A program made the position numbers and the translations under genes. A stretch of 64,000 bases of DNA from Flavobacterium pallidum (lineage in GTDB: Bacteria; Bacteroidota; Bacteroidia; Flavobacteriales; Flavobacteriaceae). The notes beneath the pieces were generated by a model that was given only the letters and a program-made list of their open reading frames with translations, was not told the origin of the DNA and did not search any database. The stretch covers positions 2,976,001 through 3,040,000 of the forward strand of contig NZ_CP029187.1 in assembly GCF_003097535.1 (NCBI RefSeq), read 5' to 3'. Below, piece by piece: positions 56,012 to 64,000 of the stretch. Each line of letters starts with the position of its first letter. Within the stretch, counting starts at the first letter, position 1.

Positions 56012-57208
56012 TTAGTAATCTACGCTAAAAGCGCCTTCAGTGACCTGAAGTGTTACCGTGCCTTCAAAATTTTTCATGGTAACCGAAAATGTTCCCGTAA
56101 CATGCGTAGCGGTCATTTGGGTTATTGTAACCGTTCCTGCGGTTGCCTGATATAAAACATCATCTTTCAGAAGATGGGCTCCCACCACGTCATCAGTTAG
56201 TGGGCCCGTGATATTATAAGTACCTGGCGACAATCCCTCATTAACTCGCAATCCTAAATTATCATCATTTGGCTTGGTCCCTACAATGCTGATGTAATCC
56301 GGAACTCCGGTGCCGGAAACGGCCGCAACATCGATTTGGGTTTCAGCGAATTCAGTACCGTCGATTTTGGCGAAAAACGTATCAGTTGAAGGATTCGGAT
56401 TTGTGCTCGTGTAGGATACCGTGAAGGTTCCGTTTGTGAATTCCTTGTTTGGGACAGCAGGATTTGCATCAAATTCAGACCAGATTCCGGTAAAGTGAAA
56501 TGTTCCAGAAATCGTGTGGGCAGTAGTGTTGATTTCAGTAATGACAACCTCGCCGTTGGTTTCAAAATTTTCATTGGCATTGGAATAACCGAATTCGGAA
56601 TTGGCATTTAAATTATAAAATATACCTGCGTTATCAGTGTAAGTTCCCGTGGTTTGCCCGTCAAGCAATATGGCAAAACCCTGGCCATTCGCTTTCAATC
56701 CAGTGATCGTTATCCCGTCACCACTGATAAAAGCACTTGTTGATGTTGCAACAAAGGTGGTACCGTCAAAATCAGCCTTAAAAACACCGGTCTGCGGATT
56801 TGGATTCGGATTTGGATCAATGATGATTTCATCATCTACCGAAATCGGGCCCGCCCAGTCACTCTTCAGTTCCCCGCAATTCGTACGCACATAGAAATCA
56901 TATTCCAGAGTAGTATCCAAGCCATCAACCGAAAAGGAATGCTCGGCGGTTGTGACTGATGTTCCCTGGCCGTGTACAAACCCGGCTGGGCCATATTCCA
57001 CTTCCCATAAATCGCCTTCCGATACCCATGTCAGCGTAACTTTGGTTTCCACAAAATCAGAGGAAGAAAAGGAAGTCGGTTCCGGACATTCGGTAATGTT
57101 TGGATTCAGTACATACGGATCAATCGGTTCTACATCTTCCGAACAGGAGCTTAAGGACAGCAAAGTCAGCAAAGCAAATACCCTGAATATTATTTTGAAG
57201 TTTTTCAT
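56012..57208 (-). CDS. Lipoprotein with FN3-like domain and two DUF6252-like domains
   Basis: A 398-residue lipoprotein (signal then Cys in LLSLSSCSEDVEP, about residue 22). A fibronectin-III-like domain (about residues 40-125: TKVTLTWVSEGDLWEVEYG, TTLEYDFYVRTNCG) is followed by an Asn-Pro linker (DPNPNPNPQTG). Then come two similar beta-rich domains of about 120 residues each: one begins FKADFDGTTFVATSTSAF, the other FFAKIDGTEFAETQIDVA. Both end with a similar ISGTF/VTGTF and VTMKNFEGTVT/FTVSYT pattern. This internal duplication resembles the DUF6252 family. It is a surface or periplasmic protein of unknown function. Confidence 0.8.
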   Translation of the reverse strand: MKNFKIIFRVFALLTLLSLSSCSEDVEPIDPYVLNPNITECPEPTSFSSSDFVETKVTLTWVSEGDLWEVEYGPAGFVHGQGTSVTTAEHSFSVDGLDTTLEYDFYVRTNCGELKSDWAGPISVDDEIIIDPNPNPNPQTGVFKADFDGTTFVATSTSAFISGDGITITGLKANGQGFAILLDGQTTGTYTDNAGIFYNLNANSEFGYSNANENFETNGEVVITEINTTAHTISGTFHFTGIWSEFDANPAVPNKEFTNGTFTVSYTSTNPNPSTDTFFAKIDGTEFAETQIDVAAVSGTGVPDYISIVGTKPNDDNLGLRVNEGLSPGTYNITGPLTDDVVGAHLLKDDVLYQATAGTVTITQMTATHVTGTFSVTMKNFEGTVTLQVTEGAFSVDY

Positions 57209-57249
57209 AACAGTTTTTTTATTCGCCCCAAATATAATTTATTTTATGA

Positions 57250-58569
57250 TTATGTCAACTTTTTCCGCGGGACTCTTCTGAGCAACAATAACCCGACCAG
57301 GAAAAACAGCGCCAGGAATACAATGGCAAACCTTGGACTTCCTGTAATCTGGTCAATAATACCGTAAACCATCATACCAATCACGATGCCGATTTTCTCG
57401 GAAACATCATAAAAACTGAAGAATGATGCCGTGTCTTCGGTTTCAGGGAGCAATTTAGAATAAGTGGACCGCGACAATGCCTGAATGCCGCCCATTACCA
57501 ATCCTACCAAGCCTGCCATAGCATAGAATTGCATTGGCGTAGTAATAAAATAAGCCCCAATGCACAATAGGAACCAGAACGCGTTAATGACAATCAATAC
57601 CGGAATATTGCCGAATTTTGCCGAAGCCCTCGACGTTAAAACCGCGCCCAAAACTGCGACCAGTTGGATGACCAAAATACAAATGATCAGGCCGGTAGTA
57701 CTTTGGTCTGCATTTTCCCATTTGATTTCCTGTGAACCGAAATAAGTTGCAATCAACATCACTGTCTGTACGGCCATGCTATATACAAAAAAGCTGCTGA
57801 GGTATCTTTTGAGCGGCACGTTTTCCTTTAATAATCCCCAGACTTTCTTCAACTCACGGAAACCGTTGAATATCACTTCGCGTGTAATTTTTTCTGCATT
57901 TTTATTGCCTTTCGGCAGATAATAATAAGTGTACTGGCTGAAAATAATCCACCAGGCACCTACACTGATGAACGAATATTTCATCGCTTTCAATGCCGCT
58001 TCCAAAGGTTCGCCAGTAATCCCGAAAATAGCCGGTTTCATGACCATGGCAAGGTTTACTACCAATAAAATGACGCTGCCCAGATACCCAAGCGAATAGC
58101 CTTTGGCACTGATTTTATCCTGCTGTTCCGGATATGCGATATCAGGCAAATACGAATTGTAAAACACGAGGCTTCCCCAAAAACCGATCAGACCAAGGAA
58201 ATAAAACAACAAGCCTGTATAAATATTCTCGAGGTCAAACCAATACAATCCCATGCAGGAAAATGCGCCAAGGTAGCAGAAAAAGCGCATGAAGTTTTTC
58301 TTATTGCCCACATAATCCGCAATTCCGGACAGTAATGGTGAAAAGAATGCCACGGCAAGGAAAGCCGCCGCGGTAACGAAGCTGATCAATGCCGAGTTCT
58401 TCAGCGAGGTCCCGAAAACATAGATGTAGTGGTCGCGTCCTGTAAACAGCTTTTCATAAAAAATCGGAAATATTGCTGAGGAAATCGTCAATGGATATAC
58501 GGAATTCGCCCAATCGTAAAACGCCCAGGCGTTTAGTAGTTTTTTGCTTCCTTTTTCTAAATCGGCCAT
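57250..58569 (-). CDS. MFS transporter, UMF1 (Atg22-like) family
   Basis: A 439-residue membrane protein of the vacuole-effluxer Atg22-like MFS family with about 12 segments. Motifs: LLNAWAFYDWANSVYPLTI at the start, FFSPLLSGIADYVGNKKNFM (MFS signature), GVALFGLVGGIQALSRSTYSKL-like GLVGLVMGGIQALSRSTYSKLLP, and TEDTASFFSFYDVSEKIGIV. The substrate is not known for bacterial members. Single gene, ATG start at 58569. Confidence 0.9.
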   Translation of the reverse strand: MADLEKGSKKLLNAWAFYDWANSVYPLTISSAIFPIFYEKLFTGRDHYIYVFGTSLKNSALISFVTAAAFLAVAFFSPLLSGIADYVGNKKNFMRFFCYLGAFSCMGLYWFDLENIYTGLLFYFLGLIGFWGSLVFYNSYLPDIAYPEQQDKISAKGYSLGYLGSVILLVVNLAMVMKPAIFGITGEPLEAALKAMKYSFISVGAWWIIFSQYTYYYLPKGNKNAEKITREVIFNGFRELKKVWGLLKENVPLKRYLSSFFVYSMAVQTVMLIATYFGSQEIKWENADQSTTGLIICILVIQLVAVLGAVLTSRASAKFGNIPVLIVINAFWFLLCIGAYFITTPMQFYAMAGLVGLVMGGIQALSRSTYSKLLPETEDTASFFSFYDVSEKIGIVIGMMVYGIIDQITGSPRFAIVFLALFFLVGLLLLRRVPRKKLT

Positions 58570-58698
58570 AGTGAAGATTTTTCACGAATGTATTTATTTT
58601 TTTTGGGATTGTGGAAACGTTGCTTCAATTTCACGGAAAGTTAATGCTAAAGGCACCGCAGGATCGTGCCAAAAACTCGCATCACTATGCTGTGCAAA

Positions 58699-58729
58699 TA
58701 AAAAAGCTGCCTCTCAAAGAAGCAGCTTC
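58699..58729 (-). terminator. Terminator of the M48 protease gene
   Basis: AAGCTGC / GCAGCTT form a 7-bp stem with an 11-base loop and the left A-run that gives T's on the minus strand. Confidence 0.8.
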
Positions 58730-58757
58730 ACTATAATTTACTGTAATTGTAGACGGA

Positions 58758-59570
58758 TTACTTATAAACCACGCCAAACTTCGCTGCAGTCGCTTTAGCT
58801 TTCGGAATCAGATTCTTGATATTCCTGATCCTTGTGGCATCAGACGGGTGCGTGCTCAGGAATTCCGGCGGCGCGGCACCACCATTTGCAGACATCCTTT
58901 GCCAGAAAACTACCGCCTGGTCCGGATTGTAACCGGCAATCGCCATTAGTGTAAGCCCGATTTCATCTGCCTCAGACTCATTGCTGCGGCTGAAAGGAAG
59001 GGTGACCGCGAGGGTCGAGCCCAGTCCGTACGCTTGCTGGAAAATCGCCTGGTTCTGTGTTGATTGCCCTGAAGTAGCGGCGACTACCCCTACCCCGACC
59101 AGTTGTTGCAATTGGTCTACACTCATACGTTGTGCGCCGTGGTTTGCCAAAGCGTGGGAAACCTCGTGCCCTAAAACGGTAGCCAATCCGGCTTCATCTT
59201 TGGTAACCGGCAGTATCCCGGAGTATACCACAATCTTTCCGCCCGGCATGCACCAGGCATTCACTTCCTTATTCTCTACCAGTTTGTATTCCCAGGCATA
59301 ACCGTTAAGGTAATCTTTCTGCCCGAGTGAATTCAGGTATTTCTCGGCTGCAATACGGATTTTGTTACCCACAGTCTGTACCTGTTGTGCGGCAGCCGAG
59401 CCCGACACTACTTTATTTTCCGTAAGGAATTGCTTGTACTGTGCAAATGCAGTTGGAAATATCTGATCATTCGAAACGAAGTTCAGCGTTTTCTTTCCGG
59501 TAAACGGGTTTGTCGCACAGGATGCACCGAGCGCAACTGCAAAAGCAGATATTATTACGTATTTTCTCAT
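58758..59570 (-). CDS. M48 family metallopeptidase (lipoprotein, LoiP/BepA-like)
   Basis: A 270-residue zinc protease with a lipoprotein signal (LGASCATNPFTG, Cys near residue 19). The zinc site HEVSH lies in VLGHEVSHALANHGAQR, with the third ligand Glu in NESEADEIGLTLMA. These periplasmic metalloproteases take part in outer-membrane quality control. Length and motif spacing fit the M48B/C type. It is a single gene with a -7 box (TACTTTTG, 59593-59600, minus strand) 23 bases before the start. Confidence 0.95.
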   Translation of the reverse strand: MRKYVIISAFAVALGASCATNPFTGKKTLNFVSNDQIFPTAFAQYKQFLTENKVVSGSAAAQQVQTVGNKIRIAAEKYLNSLGQKDYLNGYAWEYKLVENKEVNAWCMPGGKIVVYSGILPVTKDEAGLATVLGHEVSHALANHGAQRMSVDQLQQLVGVGVVAATSGQSTQNQAIFQQAYGLGSTLAVTLPFSRSNESEADEIGLTLMAIAGYNPDQAVVFWQRMSANGGAAPPEFLSTHPSDATRIRNIKNLIPKAKATAAKFGVVYK

Positions 59571-59592
59571 GGTTTATGGTTTTAAAACATTC

Positions 59593-59600
59593 CAAAAGTA
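59593..59600 (-). promoter_or_regulatory. Candidate -7 promoter box of the M48 gene
   Basis: TACTTTTG on the minus strand matches TAnnTTTG, 22 bases from the start codon. The -33 TTG is not at a standard distance. Confidence 0.4.
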
Positions 59601-59609
59601 CGATTTTAA

Positions 59610-62006
59610 TTACGCGCCGGTAATATGTAATTCCGTAAAATCTTTATCAATAAACAATGTATTCCCATTAAACTGGATCGTATCTGCAGCAGCGCGTTCA
59701 TTATCAATATAAATGGTCTTGACCTGGAATGGGAGTCCGTGGAGGTTGATTTTGAATTTGCTGTACGGAATCTCAAACTTCCCTTCCTTATGCTGCTGGA
59801 TAATAAGCTGGTTTTCCTTGCCATTGAAGGTAAAGGTTGAAAAGCTGTAACGCCCTTTATTGTAATCATAACCGTCCTGAGCGTCTTCATACAGGAAGGA
59901 TTTTTCCTTTCCGAGCTTATAATATACTTCCAAAGTCACCTCGTCAAATTTCAGTTCGCCTACATATTGCTGCACCGGATATTTCGGGATGATGCCGCCT
60001 TCCTTAATGAAAATAGGAATCTGGTCATAATCCGTTTTTACCCAAAGTTCTTTCTTTCCTGAAACCAGTTCACCGGTCCAGTAATTGTACCAATTCCCGA
60101 CAGGAAGGTACATTCTCCTCCCCTGCGCATTCGGTTCGAGGATTGGGCAGACCAGGATGTGGTTCCCGAAAATGAATTCATCAGTACGGTAATGCGTCTG
60201 CGGATCTTCCTGGTCGAAATATACCAATGGCTTCAGCATAGGGACACCGTCATTAATATATTCATAAAACATCGTATACAGATAGGGCAATAACTGGTAA
60301 CGCAGGCTGACGAATTTCCGCGTGATGTCAATCACTTCTTCGTCAAATGACCACGGTTCCTGATCACCATGATCTCCGGAGGAATGTGTACGGCAGAATG
60401 GATGGAACACGCCCAGCTGGATCCAGCGCGCATACAATTCGCCGGAAGGCTGCTCTGCAAAACCACCGATATCGGAACCCGTAAATCCCATCCCTGAAAT
60501 GGACATCCGCTGCATCTGTATGTTTGCGATCCAAAGGTGTTCCCAACTTGCTACATTGTCGCCGGTCCAGGAGGACGTGTAGCGCTGCGCCCCGGAATAT
60601 GCAGAACGCGTAATGATGAAGGGCCTTTTCGGGTATGCGAAACGCTTCACGCCTTCATAAGTAGCCCGTGCCATCTGCGTACCGTATATATTGTGTGCTT
60701 TGCGGTGGCTGCAAGGGTTACCGTCATAATCGTGGCGTACGTCCATCGGGAAGGTTTTGCCCGGAACTTCCATTACGGCAGGCTCATTCATATCGTTCCA
60801 GACGCCTTTCACGCCGATGTCTGAAATCAGTTCGCGGAACAATCCGGCCCACCATTCGCGGACTTCAGGATTGGTATAATCAGGGAAGTTGCATTCGCCG
60901 GGCCAGACCTTGCCTTTCATGTACGGGCCGTCAGCCCTTTTGCAGAAATAATCTTTTTCCAAAGCTTCCTTGTAAACCCAATAATCCTTATCGATTTTTA
61001 TTCCAGGATCGATAATGACGACGGTCTTGAAACCATCTTCAGCCAGTTCGGCAACCATCTTTTTCGGGTCGGGGAAATACTCCTTATTCCATGTAAAACA
61101 ACGAAAACCGTCCATATAATCGATGTCGAGGTAAATGGCATCGCACGGGATCTGCAACTCGCGGAACTTTGAGGTAATTTCCCTGACCTTGCTCTCCGGA
61201 TAGTAGCTCCACTTGCATTGGTGGTACCCTAATGTCCACATGGGCGGCATTTCGGGTTTTCCGGTCAAATGCGTATAAGTGGTCACGACATCAGCCATTT
61301 GCGGGCCGTAAATAAAGTAATAGTTCATCTCCCCGCCTTCAGCCCAAAAACTCGTGACGTTCCTTCTTTCCTGTGCAAAATCAAAATTGGTACGGAAGGT
61401 ATTGTCAAAGAAAATACCGTAGGCTTTCCGGTTATGCAGCCCGATGTAAAACGGCACGACTTTATACAGCGGCTCCTGGTCTTTATGGAAGGCATACTGG
61501 TCCATTGCCCAGTTCTCAACACGTTTGCCTTTAAGGTTTGAATGCGAAGCCTTATCACCTAAGCCGTAATAACTTTCACCATCGTGCGATACCTTGCTCA
61601 TCTTCACGATATTCCCGCCGAAATTGTAATTTTCCTCCCAGTGAAAACCGAGCTCGTCCTCAAGAATGACATTGTTATCCAAATCTGTCAGCAAAATCTT
61701 AAGGTCCGTTTTGCTGACACGGCAGATGAGCTTGCTGGTGTTTATCTGATAAAAAGTCTTCTGCTCTATGAGCTCGAGGAAGTTATAGCCATGTGACTGG
61801 CTTTTATCGATAGCATAGGAAAAGTCATTGCTGAAATAACCCTTAGTCGTGTAGCGGAAGCGTATGAGGCTGTCGCGCAGCACGGTAATTTTGAGGATGA
61901 CATTATTATCGGTATGGAAAAAGACGGAATCGGCTTCTTGCTGTACCGATGATACTGCTGTGGGATACAAATCGCCTTTATATTCTAGTTCAGTGTTTGT
62001 AATCAT
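59610..62006 (-). CDS. Glycoside hydrolase family 31 alpha-glucosidase
   Basis: A 798-residue cytoplasmic-looking GH31 enzyme (no signal peptide). An N-terminal sheet domain (about residues 1-230) precedes the catalytic barrel. The nucleophile Asp is in GVWNDMNEPAVME and the acid/base region in SWTGDNVASWEHLW; GFTGSDIGGFAEQPSGELY also fits. The residue pattern MPPMWTLGYHQCKWSYYPES is the family entry motif. GH31 enzymes release terminal alpha-glucose from maltose, isomaltose or similar; the exact linkage cannot be read. It lies near glgB, so use of internal alpha-glucans is plausible. A -7 box candidate (TAAATTTG, minus strand) is at 62029-62036. Confidence 0.94.
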   Translation of the reverse strand: MITNTELEYKGDLYPTAVSSVQQEADSVFFHTDNNVILKITVLRDSLIRFRYTTKGYFSNDFSYAIDKSQSHGYNFLELIEQKTFYQINTSKLICRVSKTDLKILLTDLDNNVILEDELGFHWEENYNFGGNIVKMSKVSHDGESYYGLGDKASHSNLKGKRVENWAMDQYAFHKDQEPLYKVVPFYIGLHNRKAYGIFFDNTFRTNFDFAQERRNVTSFWAEGGEMNYYFIYGPQMADVVTTYTHLTGKPEMPPMWTLGYHQCKWSYYPESKVREITSKFRELQIPCDAIYLDIDYMDGFRCFTWNKEYFPDPKKMVAELAEDGFKTVVIIDPGIKIDKDYWVYKEALEKDYFCKRADGPYMKGKVWPGECNFPDYTNPEVREWWAGLFRELISDIGVKGVWNDMNEPAVMEVPGKTFPMDVRHDYDGNPCSHRKAHNIYGTQMARATYEGVKRFAYPKRPFIITRSAYSGAQRYTSSWTGDNVASWEHLWIANIQMQRMSISGMGFTGSDIGGFAEQPSGELYARWIQLGVFHPFCRTHSSGDHGDQEPWSFDEEVIDITRKFVSLRYQLLPYLYTMFYEYINDGVPMLKPLVYFDQEDPQTHYRTDEFIFGNHILVCPILEPNAQGRRMYLPVGNWYNYWTGELVSGKKELWVKTDYDQIPIFIKEGGIIPKYPVQQYVGELKFDEVTLEVYYKLGKEKSFLYEDAQDGYDYNKGRYSFSTFTFNGKENQLIIQQHKEGKFEIPYSKFKINLHGLPFQVKTIYIDNERAAADTIQFNGNTLFIDKDFTELHITGA

Positions 62007-62219
62007 GTTTAAGAGGGTTGGAAAAAGCCAAATTTACAAAGTTAAGGTTAAGTTGGTGTTGGTAAGTTGGTGGAGTTTTCAACGATAACGTTGTAGGTTG
62101 CAGATGCTGTACCATGGTTTTTGGACTTTTGGGTTTTATTGCAATTTGATAAAGTATCGGGAAAGAATTTTATTCCAGTCGCAATGCAGCTTTTTGATTC
62201 ATTATATTACTTTTGTTAT

Positions 62220-62624
62220 ATGGCAAATCCAAAAATAAAAATCCTCCTCACCCCATTTGATAAAGCCATTGAATCCCTTTGCTGGCTTTTAATAATAAGC
62301 ATCTGGATTCTGGTATTTGTAAATTACCCGAAGCTACCAGACATCATCCCCATCCACTTCGATCTTTCAGGGAATGCGGATGGCTTTGGCGCGAAGGAAA
62401 ACCTTTTTGCCCTGCCCATCGTGATTACGATACTGGCTATCGGGCTTTCTTTCCTAAACAAATTCCCGCATATTTTCAATTATATGGCAGCGATAACACC
62501 TGGGAATGCCATAAGGCAATATACTCTTGCAACAAGATTTATCAGGTTCTTAAAGCTCGGGACAGTTATTATTTTCGGGATGATTGTATTTGGCATGATC
62601 AGGAGCGCGGGCGGGAATGCCTGA
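62220..62624 (+). CDS. DUF1648 domain membrane protein
   Basis: A 134-residue protein starting MANPKIKILLTPFDKAIESL at the ATG at 62220; an in-frame Met 33 codons earlier is rejected because it adds unlikely sequence. Three hydrophobic segments (about residues 18-36, 58-78, 103-125) enclose KLPDIIPIHFDLSGNADGFG, which is the DUF1648 signature of SdpI-like immunity proteins and their relatives. Possible roles are unknown here. It is the only plus-strand gene between the minus-strand GH31 and glgB genes. Confidence 0.85.
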   Translation: MANPKIKILLTPFDKAIESLCWLLIISIWILVFVNYPKLPDIIPIHFDLSGNADGFGAKENLFALPIVITILAIGLSFLNKFPHIFNYMAAITPGNAIRQYTLATRFIRFLKLGTVIIFGMIVFGMIRSAGGNA

Positions 62625-62654
62625 ATTAGACTGGTGAGATAATTATCCCATTTG

Positions 62655-64000
62655 CTAATTAACCTTAAATACCACTACGCCTAAAGGCGGCAATTCCACC
62701 TCTGCCGAGAAATCTCTCCCGTTCCATTCCTTCTTTTCAATCTTTACAGGTTTGATATTGCTTATGCCTGACCCACCGTATTCCTTGCTGTCCGAATTAA
62801 AGATTTCCGTCAGCTTGCCTTTGCCGGGCAATCCAACGCGGTAAGGCATACGTACAACCGGAGTAAAGTTACAAACGACAACCAGATCCTGTTTTGGATT
62901 TTCGCCTTTCCTGATGAAAGAGATTACAGCATTCTGATGGTCGTCATGGCTGATCCACTCGAAACCTTCAGGACTGAATTGCTTTTCATACAATGCCGGA
63001 TTGTTTTTGTATAAGGCATTCAGATCAGTAATTGCTTTCTTAACGCCCTTGTGAAAACTATATTCGAGCAGGTGCCAGTCGAGGCTGCCGTCAAATTTCC
63101 ACTCCGCATACTGGCCAAATTCTGAACCCATGAACAACAGTTTGCCGCCGGGATGCGTAAACATATAACTGTACAACAGCCTTAAATTGGCGAAAGCCTG
63201 CCATTCATCGCCAGGCATACGGCCTAAAATAGAACTTTTGCCATGCACTACTTCATCATGCGAAAGCGGCAGCATAAAGTTTTCTGAAAAAGCATAGGTC
63301 ATTGAAAACGTCAGGTCGTTCTGGTGGTATTTCCGGTAGACGGCCTCGCGTTTGAAGTATTGCAGCGTATCGTGCATCCAGCCCATCATCCATTTCATCC
63401 CGAAACCCAGTCCGCCGTTGTATGTAGGGCGCGACACCATCGGGAATGACGTGCTTTCCTCGGCAATCGTCTGTACGCCTTCAAAAGTGGTGTACACCGC
63501 TTCGTTGAAATCCTTCAGGAAGCTGATCGTATCGAGGTTTTCGCGGCCTCCGTAAATATTGGGTTCCCATTCGCCTTCCTTCCTTGAATAATCCAGATGC
63601 AACATGGAGGCAACGGCGTCTACCCGCAGTCCGTCAATGTGGTAATTTTGCAGCCAGAAAATCGCATTACTGATTAAAAACGAACGCACTTCATTGCGCC
63701 CGTAATTGAACACGAGGCTTTTCCAGTCCGGATGGTAGCCTTTACGGCGATCGGGATGCTCATATAAATGAGAGCCGTCGAAATACCCCAGACCATGCGC
63801 ATCATCAGGGAAATGCGACGGCACCCAATCCAGGATGACGCCAATTCCCGCCTGGTGCAGCTTATCTACCAAAAACATGAAATCCTGTGGCTTGCCAAAA
63901 CGCGATGTGGGTGCGAAATACCCGACGAGCTGATAACCCCATGACGGGTCGTATGGGTATTCCATGACCGGTAACAATTCAACATGGGTAAAACCGGTTT
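62655..64000 (-). CDS. glgB: 1,4-alpha-glucan branching enzyme, C-terminal part (cut by window edge)
   Basis: About 448 residues of glycogen branching enzyme are visible; the N-terminus lies beyond 64000 because the frame remains open to the window edge. The GH13 core is evident: [15 protein letters not shown], nucleophile Asp in [12 protein letters not shown], acid/base Glu in TIAEEST, and [14 protein letters not shown]. The C-terminal beta domain (about the last 100 residues) ends in [12 protein letters not shown]. It makes alpha-1,6 branches in glycogen. Upstream members of the glycogen operon are outside the window. Confidence 0.96.
   Translation of the reverse strand, partial: TGFTHVELLPVMEYPYDPSWGYQLVGYFAPTSRFGKPQDFMFLVDKLHQAGIGVILDWVPSHFPDDAHGLGYFDGSHLYEHPDRRKGYHPDWKSLVFNYGRNEVRSFLISNAIFWLQNYHIDGLRVDAVASMLHLDYSRKEGEWEPNIYGGRENLDTISFLKDFNEAVYTTFEGVQTIAEESTSFPMVSRPTYNGGLGFGMKWMMGWMHDTLQYFKREAVYRKYHQNDLTFSMTYAFSENFMLPLSHDEVVHGKSSILGRMPGDEWQAFANLRLLYSYMFTHPGGKLLFMGSEFGQYAEWKFDGSLDWHLLEYSFHKGVKKAITDLNALYKNNPALYEKQFSPEGFEWISHDDHQNAVISFIRKGENPKQDLVVVCNFTPVVRMPYRVGLPGKGKLTEIFNSDSKEYGGSGISNIKPVKIEKKEWNGRDFSAEVELPPLGVVVFKVN

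Noticed and set aside
58620..58700. GC-rich intergenic stretch (gctaaaggcaccgcaggatcgtgcc) as a further copy of the structured repeat
   Set aside because: It has neither the CTGTCCGCT nor the GGATGCCGCTTCCATC block and does not fold in the same way.
1..64000. tRNA, rRNA, riboswitch or mobile-element genes
   Set aside because: Reading all intergenic regions by eye, I saw no T-loop-like GGTTCGAATCC pattern, rRNA segment, known riboswitch core, transposase or integrase. A tRNAscan-SE or Infernal run would settle this.

Overview
The window is a piece of a Bacteroidota chromosome, almost certainly family Flavobacteriaceae and most like Flavobacterium. The evidence is: two large secreted proteins ending in a type IX secretion (T9SS) type A sorting domain; a PorQ gene beside lon and cmk; a LETM1-related biofilm-type protein; DUF3667, DUF2911 and PorT-type proteins; and promoters of the Bacteroidota pattern (TTG, 17-23 nt, TAnnTTTG). 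I see no tRNA, rRNA, CRISPR array, transposase, integrase or phage structural gene. This looks like core chromosome. Two genes run off the window: purL at the left and glgB at the right.

Layout. 1-2.6 kb: C-terminal part of purL and a DUF3667 membrane protein. 2.6-8.8 kb: a minus-strand envelope cluster (coiled-coil lipoprotein, PorT-like barrel, YtxH protein, holin-X-like membrane protein, small unknown, BamA/TamA-like barrel, LTA-synthase-like sulfatase). 8.9-12.5 kb: a tightly overlapping AI-2E permease / MlaE / MlaF / MlaD operon for envelope lipid traffic. 12.6-14.1 kb: UbiA prenyltransferase and Maf. 14.2-20.7 kb: an Arg/Thr-rich secreted protein, Kup potassium uptake, a Ycf48-like lipoprotein, a RhlE-type helicase and an orphan. 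20.8-23.7 kb: YceI, pirin and three small secreted proteins. 23.7-28.1 kb: a PIG-L deacetylase, a 34-residue membrane protein and a sodium:solute symporter, all on the plus strand. 28.1-34.3 kb: DUF2911, SRPBCC plus photolyase, a HAD phosphatase, an ECF sigma factor with a membrane anti-sigma candidate and a periplasmic sensor, then the LETM1-related protein. 34.4-38.8 kb: carbonic anhydrase and SulP transporter, then dps divergent from oxyR. 38.8-49.3 kb: pheT, a fasciclin protein, two LRR T9SS substrates and rpsA. 49.7-55.8 kb: a nucleoside transporter, cmk, porQ and lon. 56-64 kb: a lipoprotein with a duplicated domain, an MFS transporter, an M48 protease, a GH31 glucosidase, a DUF1648 protein and glgB.

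How the genes fit together. The strongest themes are envelope biogenesis and lipid homeostasis (2.6-12.5 kb), T9SS secretion (PorQ plus two substrates), peroxide and light stress (OxyR/Dps, photolyase), bicarbonate/CO2 handling (carbonic anhydrase with SulP), and alpha-glucan metabolism (GH31, GlgB).

Beyond genes, the most notable content is a set of intergenic repeats. One is a dispersed inverted repeat with four copies, each just 3' of a gene. Another is a two-copy structured element whose central stem changes sequence while keeping its base pairing, which suggests a structured RNA or a mobile palindromic element. Two further hairpin or AT-rich repeat types lie near YceI, cmk and lon. All gene calls rest on reading protein motifs by eye; no database search was possible.
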